Both the position numbers and the translations under genes were made by a program. Below, in pieces: positions 7,215 to 16,563 of a DNA stretch of 64,000 nucleotides. The stretch's first letter is position 1. Each line of letters starts with the position of its first letter. The notes under the pieces were generated by a model, which saw only the letters and a program-made list of their open reading frames with translations, ran no database searches and was not told the origin of the DNA. Source of the DNA: Thermoleophilia bacterium UBA2241 (GTDB lineage: Bacteria > Actinomycetota > Thermoleophilia > UBA2241); assembly GCA_002347645.1 (NCBI GenBank), contig DDYF01000021.1:4405-68404 (forward strand), read 5' to 3'.

Positions 7215-9347
7215 TTGGGTACGAGCGAGAGAGCAGGATCGCAACGGGAGCATCGAGGAGCGCGGGTGGCCTTCGGGTCGAAGAAACGCACGCCGGAGTT
7301 CGACAAGACCGAGTTGCTGCGTGGGCTGGTCGATCTGGCCGGCGAGGTGCAGTCAAGCTCCGAGCTTGACGGCATCGTCCGCGCCATCGCGACCACCGTC
7401 ACCGACACGTTCGGCTACCGCGAGGCGACGGTCTACGTGGTCGACGAGGACGGCGAGACGTTCCGCGCCCAGGCCACCGTGGGCGAGCATCCCGACTACG
7501 ACGCCGAGATCTTCTGCCGGCCGGTGCCAAGCCGCATCTGGGACGAGCTCTTCCTCGAGCGCTACCAGATGGGCTCCTCGTTCTTCATCGACCACCGGTC
7601 GCACCGCTGGACGGACGATCAGCTTCACTACTTCCCGCCCCTCCCGCTGGGCCGGCGCGCCGACGACGAGTGGCAGGAGGGTGACGACCTCTTCGTGCCG
7701 CTCTACGACAAGCGCCGCCGGCTCATGGGCGTCCTGGACCTGTACGACCCCGTGGACAGGTCCCTGCCGACGCTCGAGCAGGTCAAGGCGCTGGAGGTCT
7801 TCGCCGCCCATGCCGCGGTCGCCGTCGAGAACGCGCGACAGTACGAGGAGCTCGAGAGCACGAGCGCCGAGCTGGAGCGACAGCTCCAGCTCCGTCACGA
7901 GCTCCTCAGCCTGAGCGCGGCGCTCCTCTCGACCCTCGAGCAGAGCGACGTCTTCGCCATGGTCGCCTCCATGCTCAAGCAGATGGTCGACTACGACGCC
8001 ATGGACATCCGTCTGGTCGACGAGGTGTCCGGGGAGCTCGTCGCGATCTACGCGCGCGACGAGAACGCCGACGAGATGACCGGCTTCCGCAGTTCCGTCG
8101 ACGAGGGCGTCAGCGGTTGGGTCGTGCGCCAAAACGAGGCACAGCTCGTCAACGACATGGAGAGCGACCCGCGAGCCGTGCACGTCCCCGGCACCCAGGA
8201 GGACGAGCCGCAGGCGTCGATCGTCCTGCCGCTCAACGTGCGCGGCAAGGTCACCGGCGTGCTGACGATCGATCGCCTGCACGGGCGCACGTTCGACGAC
8301 GGCGAGCTCGAGCCGGCGAAGCTCTTCGCCAACATGGCGGCGATCGCGATCCAGAACGCGCGCAGCTACGAAGACATGGAGCGCCAGGCGATCAGCGACG
8401 GCCTGACCGGCATCCACAACTACCGTCACTTCCGCGACACGCTCAAGTCGACCGTCAGCCGCGCCGAACGCTACGGCGAGACGTTCTGCCTGCTCATGAT
8501 GGACCTCGACCACTTCAAGGCGGTCAACGATTCCGTCGGGCATCAGGCGGGCGACGAGGTCCTTCGCGCGGTGGCCGACGTGCTGCGCTCATGCTCCCGC
8601 GAATCGGACTACCAGGCTCGCTACGGGGGTGAGGAGTTCGTGATGCTCCTTCCGCAGACGGGACTCAGTGAGGCGAGCACGCTCGCCGAGCGCGTCCGCA
8701 CCCAGGTGGCCGAGATCGACGCCGGGCACTCCGACGTGCGCGTGACGATGTCGATCGGCGTCGCGTCGTTCCCCGAGTCGGCGCGCGACAGCGACGGCGT
8801 ACTGGCGGCGGCCGACGCCGCCCTCCTGCGCGCCAAGGCTCGCGGCCGCGACCGAGTCTGCCTCGCCGGCGAGGACATCACCCGTGTCGCGGGGGAGATG
8901 GAGGGCGACCTCATCGACCTCGGGAGGCGCTTCGCTCGCGAGCTGGGGATGAGCGAGGTGGAAGCTGCGGGCCTCGTCACCGCGCTGGCCGTCTACGAGG
9001 TCGACGCCGCGCTCAGCGACGAGGTCCAGACGATCCTTGGGGACGGCGACGGGGTCCACGACGCCGCGAGCGCGGTCCACGACGTCCGCAGGCAGGCAGT
9101 CGAGGCTCTGCTCTACGGGAGTGAGCGCTGGGACGGGACCGGCTATCCCGAAGGACGGCGGGGAAGCGCGATCCCCCGCGTCGCGCGTGCCTTCGCCGTC
9201 TGTCGCGAGTACCGCGAGGCGGGCCTGGACGAGCGAAGCCTGGAGCAGCTCCGCTCGGTGGCCGCCCGCGAGCTCGACCCGCGCATGGTGCAACGCTTCG
9301 TCGGCATGCTTCGCGAAGGGGAGGCTGGCGAGTCGTCCGCGGCCTGA
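7215..9347 (+). CDS. GAF-GAF-GGDEF diguanylate cyclase with degenerate HD-GYP tail
   Basis: A 710-residue soluble protein. Two GAF-type sensor domains occupy roughly residues 35-205 and 235-390. A GGDEF domain follows with an intact GGEEF active site (residues 471-475) and an RESD inhibitory I-site five residues ahead of it, so it should make cyclic di-GMP and be product-inhibited. The last 150 residues keep an HD-GYP-like segment, ERWDGTGYPEGRRG (near 636), but I see no HD metal-binding pair, so this part looks like a dead phosphodiesterase domain. The TTG start at 7215 has GGAGG at 7205-7209; an in-frame GTG at 7266 is an alternative. Confidence 0.85.
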   Translation: MGTSERAGSQREHRGARVAFGSKKRTPEFDKTELLRGLVDLAGEVQSSSELDGIVRAIATTVTDTFGYREATVYVVDEDGETFRAQATVGEHPDYDAEIFCRPVPSRIWDELFLERYQMGSSFFIDHRSHRWTDDQLHYFPPLPLGRRADDEWQEGDDLFVPLYDKRRRLMGVLDLYDPVDRSLPTLEQVKALEVFAAHAAVAVENARQYEELESTSAELERQLQLRHELLSLSAALLSTLEQSDVFAMVASMLKQMVDYDAMDIRLVDEVSGELVAIYARDENADEMTGFRSSVDEGVSGWVVRQNEAQLVNDMESDPRAVHVPGTQEDEPQASIVLPLNVRGKVTGVLTIDRLHGRTFDDGELEPAKLFANMAAIAIQNARSYEDMERQAISDGLTGIHNYRHFRDTLKSTVSRAERYGETFCLLMMDLDHFKAVNDSVGHQAGDEVLRAVADVLRSCSRESDYQARYGGEEFVMLLPQTGLSEASTLAERVRTQVAEIDAGHSDVRVTMSIGVASFPESARDSDGVLAAADAALLRAKARGRDRVCLAGEDITRVAGEMEGDLIDLGRRFARELGMSEVEAAGLVTALAVYEVDAALSDEVQTILGDGDGVHDAASAVHDVRRQAVEALLYGSERWDGTGYPEGRRGSAIPRVARAFAVCREYREAGLDERSLEQLRSVAARELDPRMVQRFVGMLREGEAGESSAA

Positions 9348-9399
9348 GCTCCGCCTCGCGCTACGCATGAGTCCTTGGCTCATGTGCAATACTGGCTCC

Positions 9400-12300
9400 A
9401 TGGATAACGTCACTCCGCTGCGCGAGCCGCGACGGCCGGTGGCCCGGCGCTTCAGGCGGGGCCTTCTCGCCCTCGTCATCGTCATCGTCGTGGCCGCCCT
9501 CCTGGTCGCCGGCCGGGTGCTCGGCTTCTACGTGGACTGGCTGTGGTTCGGCGAGGTCGGTCTGCGGTCCGTCTTCTGGACCTCGCTCTGGTCGCGGGTC
9601 CTCCTTGGTCTCGCCGCCGCCGGCCTCTTCTTCGTCATCGTGGCGCCGAACGTCGAGATCGCGCGGCGCCTCGCGCCGGCGTTCCGTGAGAGCGCCGGCG
9701 GCGACGTCGTCGAGCCCAAGAACGAGGTCGTCCGCCGTCACGCGGGCGCGCTCGGCCTTCTGCTCGCGGCGGCGGTCAGCGTCTTCGCCGGCATCGCGGC
9801 CTCGTCGTCGTGGCTGACGTTCCGCAAGGCGCTGGCGGCCACCGAGTTCGGCGTCGACGACCCGCTGTTCGGTCACGACCTCGGCTTCTACGTCTTCTCG
9901 GTGCCGGCGTGGCACGCCGTCCAGAGCTTCGTCCTCATCGCGCTGTTCGTGGCCCTCGTCCTCGCCGGCCTCATGCACCTCGTCCTCGGCGGCATCGAGT
10001 ACCACGTGAAGGCGCCTGGTACGAACGCACAACCGGCGCCGGGCCCGGCGCCGCGGCCCGGCGCCGGCATGCGCCCCCAGGTCGACGTCCACCTCGGCGG
10101 GCGCGCCATCGCGCACCTGTCGGCGGTGCTGGCCGCGGTCTTCGTCGTCGTCGGCATCGGTCAGCTCTTCCGCGCCTGGGACCTCCTGCTCTCCACCGCG
10201 GGGGCGACGTTCGGGGCGGGGTATACGGACGCGGTCATCCGTCTGCCTCTCACCAGAGTCACCATGGTCCTCGCGTTCGCGATCGCGGCGGTGCTGGTCT
10301 GGAACGTGTGGCGACGTCGTCAGTGGTGGCCGCTGGTCGTCGTCGTCTGGATCGTCGCCCTGGTCGTCCTGCGCGCCATCGTGCCCGGCGTCGTGCAGTC
10401 GCTCATCGTCAACCCAAACCAGCTGGTGAAGGAGCGCGAGTACATCGCCTACAATCTCTCCGCCACCAAGGCCGCCTACCAGCTCGACCGGCTCGCGGGC
10501 AAGCCGCTCGAGATGAAGACCCGCATCACCTCGGAGATCCTGCAGGAGAACGAGGTCACCGTCCGCAACGTCCGCCTCTGGGACCCGGCGACGCTCACCA
10601 CGAGCTACCGGCAACTCCAGCAGCTTCGCCCCTACTACGCGTTCGTCGACGCCGACGTCGACCGTTACACCGTGAACGATGTCTACACGCAGACGATGGT
10701 CTCGGCGCGCGAGCTCGACACCGACGGCCTCCCGTCCCAGGCGCAGACGTGGGTCAACCAGCACATCACGTACACGCACGGCTTCGGGGTGACCATGTCG
10801 GCCGTCAACCAGGTGACCCGCGACGGGTCGCCCGACTTCCTTGTCCAGGACGTGCCGCCGCGCTCGGTCCCGGGTCTCGAGATCGACGAGCCGCGCATCT
10901 ACTACGGCGAGATCGGAAACGACTACAAGCTCGTCAAGACCGACGAGCGCGAGTTCGACTATCCCGGGGCCGCGGGCGACGTCTACACCGAGTACGAGGG
11001 CGACGGCGGCGTCCCGATCAGCGGCGTGCTGGCCAAGCTCGCCTTCTCCTGGCGCTTCCAGACGATCAAGTTCTTCACCACGTCGGCGATCAACGAGGAC
11101 AGCCGCATCATCATCCGCAACAACATCATCGAGCGCATCCGCGAGGCGGCGCCCTTCCTCGCGCTGGATGCGGATCCGTACATGGTCATCGCCGACAAGC
11201 GGCTGTTCTGGGTCGTCGACGCGTACACGACCACCGACCGCTACCCGTACTCGACACCCGAGGGCGACCTTAACTACATCCGCAACTCGGTGAAGATCGT
11301 CGTCGACGCCTACAGTGGGACGATGCGGTTCTACGTGTTCGACGACGCCGACCCGCTGCTCGCCACGTACCGGGCTATCTTCCCCGACCTCTTCACGCCG
11401 ATCGAGGAGATACCGGAAGGACTGTACGCCCACGTCCGCTATCCCGAAGGCCTGTTCATGACCCAGGCCCGGATCTTCCAGACGTATCACGTCGACGATA
11501 CCGCGGTGCTCTACAACAAGGGCGACCAGTGGCAGATCCCCGAGAACGTCTCGATGGACGACCAGGGCGCGATGGCGGCGTTCTACGTGATCATGCGCCT
11601 GCCAGGCAGCGAGCGGGAGGAGTTCCTGCTCATCCTGCCGTTCACCCCGAACACGCGACCCAACATGATCTCGTGGCTCGGGGCGCGCTCCGACGGCGCC
11701 GACTACGGTAAGGCCGTCGTGTACCAGTTCAGCGAAAGCTCGAGCGTGTTCGGCCCGGCGCAGGTCGAGGCGGCGATCAACCAGGATCCAACGATCTCGG
11801 CGCAGCGCTCGCTCTGGGACCAGCAGGGCTCGAGCGTGATCCTCGGCAACCTCATCACCGTGCCCATAGGTGACTCGCTGCTGTACGTGCAGCCGCTCTA
11901 CCTGGTGTCGGATCAGACGCAACTGCCGCAGCTCAAGCGCGTGATCGTCTTCTACCAGGCGAAGAGCAGCGCCGGCGAAGAGGACGTGGCGAACCAGCTC
12001 GTGGTCATGGCGCCCACACTGGCCGAGGCGCTTGCGGACGCGTTCGGCGAGGCGCCGCCGATCGGCCCGCCAGGGACCGGCGGCGGCACCGAAGGCCCGA
12101 CCACCGGCGACGGCACGGGCGCGGGGAGCGGCGGCACGGACACCGGCGACCTGAGCGCCGACGTGCTCGAGCTGATCGAGCAGGCCAACGAACAGTTCGA
12201 GGCGGCGCAGGCGGCGCAGCAGGCCGGCGACTGGGCCGAGTACGGCCGCCAGATCGCCGCCCTCCAGCGGACCCTGCGCCGCCTGCAGCAACTTCAGTAG
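9400..12300 (+). CDS. UPF0182 family membrane protein
   Basis: A protein of about 966 residues with several strongly hydrophobic segments in the first 330 residues and a long soluble, probably extracytoplasmic, remainder. It ends in a Gly/Thr-rich linker and a Gln/Ala/Leu-rich coiled coil. The length and order fit UPF0182 (COG1615), common in actinobacteria and cyanobacteria and without an assigned function. The ATG at 9400 is chosen because a -10-like AATACT ends six bases before it; an in-frame ATG at 9367 is the alternative. It stands alone between a diguanylate cyclase and pilin-like genes. Confidence 0.85.
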   Translation: MDNVTPLREPRRPVARRFRRGLLALVIVIVVAALLVAGRVLGFYVDWLWFGEVGLRSVFWTSLWSRVLLGLAAAGLFFVIVAPNVEIARRLAPAFRESAGGDVVEPKNEVVRRHAGALGLLLAAAVSVFAGIAASSSWLTFRKALAATEFGVDDPLFGHDLGFYVFSVPAWHAVQSFVLIALFVALVLAGLMHLVLGGIEYHVKAPGTNAQPAPGPAPRPGAGMRPQVDVHLGGRAIAHLSAVLAAVFVVVGIGQLFRAWDLLLSTAGATFGAGYTDAVIRLPLTRVTMVLAFAIAAVLVWNVWRRRQWWPLVVVVWIVALVVLRAIVPGVVQSLIVNPNQLVKEREYIAYNLSATKAAYQLDRLAGKPLEMKTRITSEILQENEVTVRNVRLWDPATLTTSYRQLQQLRPYYAFVDADVDRYTVNDVYTQTMVSARELDTDGLPSQAQTWVNQHITYTHGFGVTMSAVNQVTRDGSPDFLVQDVPPRSVPGLEIDEPRIYYGEIGNDYKLVKTDEREFDYPGAAGDVYTEYEGDGGVPISGVLAKLAFSWRFQTIKFFTTSAINEDSRIIIRNNIIERIREAAPFLALDADPYMVIADKRLFWVVDAYTTTDRYPYSTPEGDLNYIRNSVKIVVDAYSGTMRFYVFDDADPLLATYRAIFPDLFTPIEEIPEGLYAHVRYPEGLFMTQARIFQTYHVDDTAVLYNKGDQWQIPENVSMDDQGAMAAFYVIMRLPGSEREEFLLILPFTPNTRPNMISWLGARSDGADYGKAVVYQFSESSSVFGPAQVEAAINQDPTISAQRSLWDQQGSSVILGNLITVPIGDSLLYVQPLYLVSDQTQLPQLKRVIVFYQAKSSAGEEDVANQLVVMAPTLAEALADAFGEAPPIGPPGTGGGTEGPTTGDGTGAGSGGTDTGDLSADVLELIEQANEQFEAAQAAQQAGDWAEYGRQIAALQRTLRRLQQLQ

Positions 12301-12620
12301 CGCGACCCACGCGGCCCTCTTCCCCGGCGCGACGGCGGCGCGTCTGCGGCGCCCAAGCGCCGGCGTCCGCGCCGCCTCCCTCTCGCCCTCCGTGGCCTCT
12401 GGTAGACGTATGTACCAGTTTGTGAACCGCCGCGCGGTGGCAGTCTGGGGAGCACGAAGCCGGCCTTCGCGAGGCCGGCGCAGGCAGGGCCTCCCGAGGC
12501 CGAGGCGAAGCATTAACGACGCCGCCACCGCGGACTACGCAAACGGCAGGCGAGACTCATGTTCGCAGGCGTACGGCCGATACAACGAGCAGACGTTCCC
12601 TCGCTATCCGGAGGCAGGGT
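12301..12620 (+). other. 320-base intergenic leader of the pilin-like operon
   Basis: No credible gene. It contains two clear stem-loops: a 7-bp stem at 12459-12479 with loop TTCGCGA, and a 5-bp stem at 12488-12501. The GAAGC pentamer recurs next to each. A GGAGG at 12610-12614 serves the next gene. I compared it by eye with cyclic di-GMP and cyclic di-AMP riboswitch consensus elements and could not match them. Confidence 0.4.
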
Positions 12621-14330
12621 ATGAACAGCCACGCGCGACGGGGCGAAGCGGGCTTCAGCTTCGTCGAGCTCCTCGTCACCATCATCATCGCGGGCATCGC
12701 CTTTGCGGCCATGGTGCCCGTCTTCGTGCAGGCGCAACGAACGAGCAGCATGGACAAGATGCGCGCGGTCGCTCTCAACGTCGCCCAGGATCGGATAGAG
12801 AAGCTGCGTCAACTGGACTTCGAGCTCGTCACCGAAGAGAACTTGGCAGACAACTCCTTCTACTTCGGCGAGTTTGGCGACACGTGGACTGAGGCGACCG
12901 AGAGTGGCACCAAGGACTTCGATGTGGCATACGTGGTGACCGAGAAGCCCGTGTCGGCCACGGACAGCCGAATCGCCTACAAGGTGGTCACGGTGACCGT
13001 GAGTTGGTCGGGCCCTCCGCAGCCGGCCAAGGACGTCGTGTTGACGACGATGCTCTACAGGCAGTACTCGGGACCCATGATCGTCGATTTCACCGTCGCC
13101 GATTCGAACCTCGGCAACATCATCTCCGGCGACCCGAATTCGGAGCTTGTCATCATCAGCTCGCCGGTGAACCTCCAGGCCACGGTCAACGCTGCCGATC
13201 TGGATGCGATGAGGCCGCGCACCGTAGGAGCAGCCACGAGGGTCGGGCGAGTGGACTTCAACGTGACGTCCAGCACCGGGACCGTTTACCCGACAATCTC
13301 GGTGCCGTTCTCAGAAGCGACAGGGGCGGTGTTCTCGACCGCCTGGCCTGCGCCGGGTGGCAGTGCTGGAGAGAGCGACGGTTACTACGCGTTCAAGGCC
13401 GTTGCCTACTCGGCGATGAGTTCGCCGGGCAACTCGTGGCAGCTCATCTACCGGATCGAGACTGGTCCGCCGGCTGGCGTCACGAACTTCGCTGGTGTGG
13501 CTGGGCTCACCTCCGCCAACCTCACGTGGGACGCCTCCACGACCGGAGATGTCGACCACTACGCCGTCTACCGGGATGGGGCCGAGATCGGTACGGTCCC
13601 GAAGTCGGCTGGTAGTCTCGGCTTCGCGTACTCCTATCCGACTCCCGAGGCGGCTGGGGTGTCGCACACGTACTCCGTCGTAGCGGTTGACTGGCAAGGC
13701 AACCCGAGCCCCGCTGCTGAGTTGACATTGAACACAGTCGACCCCGCGAGTCTGGTGCCGCTTCCTGCGACCGACCTGCAGGGGCAGGTGGTCAACACCA
13801 GGGCACGTCTCACCTGGGTGGCATCGCCCACACCAGGCGTTCTCGGCTACGAGGTCTACCGGACGATCGGGGCCATCACGACGACGTTCGTCACCTCGGC
13901 GGCAACGCTCGATGTGGAGCAAGGGTGGAACACCACGGCGGTCTATCAGGTGAAGCCGTACGTGGCCGGAGGGGTCCTCGCGGCGTCATACGCGTCACTT
14001 CTCCTCGGCCAGACGCCGGTCAACGTGGGCGGTGTCGACTGGTTACAGGTGACGACCGGAGCCGAGCCGCGCTACTCCCTGGTGATCCGGAACACGACGA
14101 ACAAAACGCTCAACAGCCTCCGCCTCTACTACCTGGGTCCAGCGGGTTCCGACCCGCAAGTTGAGATGACGCCGGCGGCCACCGGCGTGGCGAAGGATGC
14201 CACCCACACGTGGAGCAATCTGGCCGCGGGCCTGTACAGGTGGGACTGGGTGACGTCGAACAACAAGACAGGGTCCCAGACCGGATGGTGCACGGGGCCC
14301 GATCTCACCATTTACGGGAGTACGCCGTGA
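12621..14330 (+). CDS. Type IV prepilin-like protein with fibronectin III-type repeats
   Basis: A 569-residue secreted protein with a class III prepilin signal. The leader MNSHARRGEAG is cut before F12, and the mature start FSFVELL has the conserved Glu5, followed by a hydrophobic helix. After a pseudopilin-like region, residues about 275-370 and 375-460 look like two fibronectin type III repeats (for example ANLTWDASTTGDVDHYAVYR). It is far longer than a major pilin, so I expect a minor pilin or tip adhesin. The ATG at 12621 has GGAGG at 12610-12614. The next gene starts inside its stop codon. Confidence 0.8.
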   Translation: MNSHARRGEAGFSFVELLVTIIIAGIAFAAMVPVFVQAQRTSSMDKMRAVALNVAQDRIEKLRQLDFELVTEENLADNSFYFGEFGDTWTEATESGTKDFDVAYVVTEKPVSATDSRIAYKVVTVTVSWSGPPQPAKDVVLTTMLYRQYSGPMIVDFTVADSNLGNIISGDPNSELVIISSPVNLQATVNAADLDAMRPRTVGAATRVGRVDFNVTSSTGTVYPTISVPFSEATGAVFSTAWPAPGGSAGESDGYYAFKAVAYSAMSSPGNSWQLIYRIETGPPAGVTNFAGVAGLTSANLTWDASTTGDVDHYAVYRDGAEIGTVPKSAGSLGFAYSYPTPEAAGVSHTYSVVAVDWQGNPSPAAELTLNTVDPASLVPLPATDLQGQVVNTRARLTWVASPTPGVLGYEVYRTIGAITTTFVTSAATLDVEQGWNTTAVYQVKPYVAGGVLAASYASLLLGQTPVNVGGVDWLQVTTGAEPRYSLVIRNTTNKTLNSLRLYYLGPAGSDPQVEMTPAATGVAKDATHTWSNLAAGLYRWDWVTSNNKTGSQTGWCTGPDLTIYGSTP

Positions 14331-15001
14331 CCGCCGTGATCGCGATCCCCCGCGCGCGTGAGAAGGGCATGACGCTCGTCGAACTGTTGGTGGCCATGGT
14401 GGTCATGGGCGTCATCACCACTTTGATCATCGGCAGCTGGATAGCCCTGACCAAGAGCTACTCCTCAACGTCAAAGAGCAACAGACAGCGGGACTTCGCC
14501 AACTTGGCGATCGCGCGTCTGGCGCGCGAGATCCGGGACGCGCAGAGCATTCCGGGCGGCACGACGACCGCCTTCGTCAGGGCGTACCCGGATGAGATTC
14601 GCTTCTACTCCACCTTCAACACGGCAGGCGCAGCTGACCCGACGACGACACCGAGGCTCACGCGCTTCGTCCTCAGGGAGACCGACGCCTCGACGCACGA
14701 GGGTGCGATCTATCGCGAGTTCCCGGGGGCCGACGGGGTCTTCGACACCAGCGACGACGTCTCGGCTCTCGTGGTGGAGGATGTTGTGAACCTTCGGACG
14801 GGCGACGATCTCTTTCGGTACTCTGCGATCCACCCCGCGACAGGGGATCTCTACTTGTCTGAGGGCGAGACCACGTTGGTGCCGCCGGCCCGCATCCAGA
14901 CTGTGAGCATCGTGCTGCAGGTTGACCTGAACCCCGGCAGATCGCCGAACTACATGGACATCGCAACGACAATCGAACCGCGCAATGTGCGCCATCTGTA
15001 A
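14327..15001 (+). CDS. Type IV prepilin-like protein (PilW/GspJ-like)
   Basis: A 224-residue protein with leader MTAVIAIPRAREKG, a cleavage site before M15, and mature N-terminus MTLVELLVAMVVMG with Glu5. The GTG at 14327 overlaps the upstream TGA (GTGA), with GGGAG at 14316-14320, so translation is coupled. Size and the hydrophobic start fit minor pseudopilins of type II secretion or type IV pili. No ATPase, prepilin peptidase or platform protein is in the window, so the assembly machinery must be elsewhere. Confidence 0.8.
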   Translation: MTAVIAIPRAREKGMTLVELLVAMVVMGVITTLIIGSWIALTKSYSSTSKSNRQRDFANLAIARLAREIRDAQSIPGGTTTAFVRAYPDEIRFYSTFNTAGAADPTTTPRLTRFVLRETDASTHEGAIYREFPGADGVFDTSDDVSALVVEDVVNLRTGDDLFRYSAIHPATGDLYLSEGETTLVPPARIQTVSIVLQVDLNPGRSPNYMDIATTIEPRNVRHL

Positions 15002-15013
15002 GGAGGTGGCCTG

Positions 15014-16159
15014 ATGGCTAAGTTGAGAGGCCAGGAAGGGGCGACCCTGGTCCTGATCATCGGAGTCGTCGCCACCCTCGCGATCTTGGCGGCAGCCATG
15101 GTGCTGCTGCTCACGAACGTCCAGCACAACACCGCGACCCACCGTACGCAGAGCAAGGCCTTCAACGTGGCTGAGGCAGGGCTGGATGCCGGCCAGGCGG
15201 CGCTGTGGGTCAACTGGCCAGAGGACGCCACGGAGGGCGCTGCGCTGAGTGTCGACCCCACGGACTTCAAACAGCAGTTCGACGCCGACGAGTTCCCGGG
15301 CCCGACGACGGGGCAGTTCATCGATGTCGCGTTCGTCGATGACGACGGTGATCCCGTGAACCCGGGCATGAACACCGCCCTCAACTACGACAGCAACGGC
15401 AACGGCTACATGTGGATCGTCTCCGAGGGCGCCACGGGCTCCCGCGTCGCGAAGGTCCAGGCCATGGTCAAGAAGGTCACCTTCGACATGCTCATCAAGG
15501 AGGGCGTCGCCCTCTACACGGATGGCCTGTTGGAAGTCAAGGGCACCGGCAATCAGCCCGTCATCGGCCTCGACCCGCCTGCCACAGTCGCGAGCGTGTA
15601 CTGCGGGACCGGCCCGGATGCGCACGGCAACCCAGACTATGAGGCTGGAGTCACGGTCAACCCCGACAGTGAGACGACTCTCGAGGATGTCTTCCCGGTC
15701 GACACGCTCAACTACCTCATCGAGGTGGCGGTCGGTGCGGGCAAGTACTACGAGACACAGGCCGATGTCCCCACCGAAGCGTGGGATACGGAGCCCCGCG
15801 TCATCGTCATCGATCACGGCGGAGTCGACTGCAAGGACATCCCGGACACCGACACGGATGCCGGCGGCCACGCCACCGTGTGGTCCGAGGACGAGCCTGG
15901 AATCCTCATCGTGCTCGACGGGGATTTGGACCAGACCGGCCAGAAGAAGTCGATCTACGGCATCGTCTACATCGTGAACGGGCTGCTCCTGAGGGGCAAC
16001 GCGGAGATCCACGGGATGTGTGTCGCCGTCGGCAGCGCGGACTGTCGCGGCACGCGTGCTGTCAACTACAACGCCAACGTCCTCGCCAACCTAAACCGGC
16101 CGAGGGTGCTGTCGGTCAAGCTGGTGCCCAACACGTGGCGCGAGCTCGACGCCAACTGA
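15014..16159 (+). CDS. PilX-like pilus assembly protein
   Basis: A 381-residue protein with an N-terminal hydrophobic helix after a short basic start (LRGQEGATLVLIIGVVATL) and the SKAFNVAEAGLDAG motif typical of PilX N-terminal proteins. It lacks Glu5, a common feature of PilX-like minor pilins. AAGGAGG lies just before the ATG at 15014, 12 bases after the previous stop. The C-terminal half is probably a beta-rich exported domain. It is the last gene of the pilin-like operon and is followed by a strong stem-loop. Confidence 0.75.
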   Translation: MAKLRGQEGATLVLIIGVVATLAILAAAMVLLLTNVQHNTATHRTQSKAFNVAEAGLDAGQAALWVNWPEDATEGAALSVDPTDFKQQFDADEFPGPTTGQFIDVAFVDDDGDPVNPGMNTALNYDSNGNGYMWIVSEGATGSRVAKVQAMVKKVTFDMLIKEGVALYTDGLLEVKGTGNQPVIGLDPPATVASVYCGTGPDAHGNPDYEAGVTVNPDSETTLEDVFPVDTLNYLIEVAVGAGKYYETQADVPTEAWDTEPRVIVIDHGGVDCKDIPDTDTDAGGHATVWSEDEPGILIVLDGDLDQTGQKKSIYGIVYIVNGLLLRGNAEIHGMCVAVGSADCRGTRAVNYNANVLANLNRPRVLSVKLVPNTWRELDAN

Positions 16160-16192
16160 GCCGACCAAAGGCGGACCGTCGTAAAGGACGAA

Positions 16193-16221
16193 GGGGCGGG
16201 CGGCCGAAGGCCGCCCGCCCC
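16193..16221 (+). terminator. Stem-loop terminator of the pilin-like operon
   Basis: A perfect 13-bp stem (16193-16205 with 16209-16221), loop GAA, followed by CCTT. It lies 33 bases after the PilX-like stop and before tRNA-Val. Confidence 0.7.
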
Positions 16222-16298
16222 CCTTGCGTTAGCGGCCCCTGCCCCGGCCGGAGCACGAGAGCATCACCGTCCGTGACTCGAGAGAACGCCGTGCGTCG

Positions 16299-16304
16299 TA
16301 TACT
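16299..16304 (+). promoter_or_regulatory. -10 element upstream of tRNA-Val
   Basis: TATACT, a strong -10 hexamer, 76 bases before the tRNA. No convincing -35 sits at 16-18 bases, so this is a partial promoter call. Confidence 0.4.
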
Positions 16305-16380
16305 ACGCATCCGCGGTCGAGCAGCGTCGGGCAAGACGTTGCCGGACGGCCGGTCACGCCGTGTGGCGGTGCCGCACCGG

Positions 16381-16455
16381 GGGCGATTAGCTCAGGGGAA
16401 GAGCACCTGCCTTACAAGCAGGGAGTCGGTGGTTCGAATCCACCATCGCCCACCA
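16381..16455 (+). tRNA. tRNA-Val (anticodon TAC), CCA encoded
   Basis: The sequence folds as a full cloverleaf: acceptor stem GGGCGAT with ATCGCCC, D arm closed by GCTC/GAGC, anticodon stem CCTGC/GCAGG with loop CTTACAA, and T arm GGTGG-TTCGAAT-CCACC. The discriminator is A at 16452 and CCA is encoded at 16453-16455. Confidence 0.95.
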
Positions 16456-16551
16456 TGACCCGCCGGGGGACCTTGCCGTCTCAGGCTGGGACATCCCCCC
16501 GTCGTCCGTGACGCCCCCGCTCCTCTCCAGGCCGCCGCCCGCGTGGTGCGA

Positions 16552-16557
16552 TAGGGT
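16552..16557 (+). promoter_or_regulatory. -10 element exactly six bases before the kinase ATG (leaderless)
   Basis: TAGGGT is followed by six bases and the ATG at 16564. This spacing puts the transcription start on the start codon, so the kinase mRNA is probably leaderless. No ribosome site is seen. Confidence 0.5.
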
Positions 16558-16563
16558 TGGCGC

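Noticed and set aside
9361..12528. A 1055-codon minus-strand frame opposite the UPF0182 gene.
   Set aside because: Arg/Asp/His-rich antisense translation with no domains; the plus strand is a recognisable protein of expected length.
12440..12600. A cyclic di-GMP (GEMM) riboswitch before the pilin-like operon.
   Set aside because: Some GCAAA- and GAAGC-like pieces are present, but the conserved GGCAAACC, GACGCAAAGCC and tetraloop-receptor blocks are not in order.
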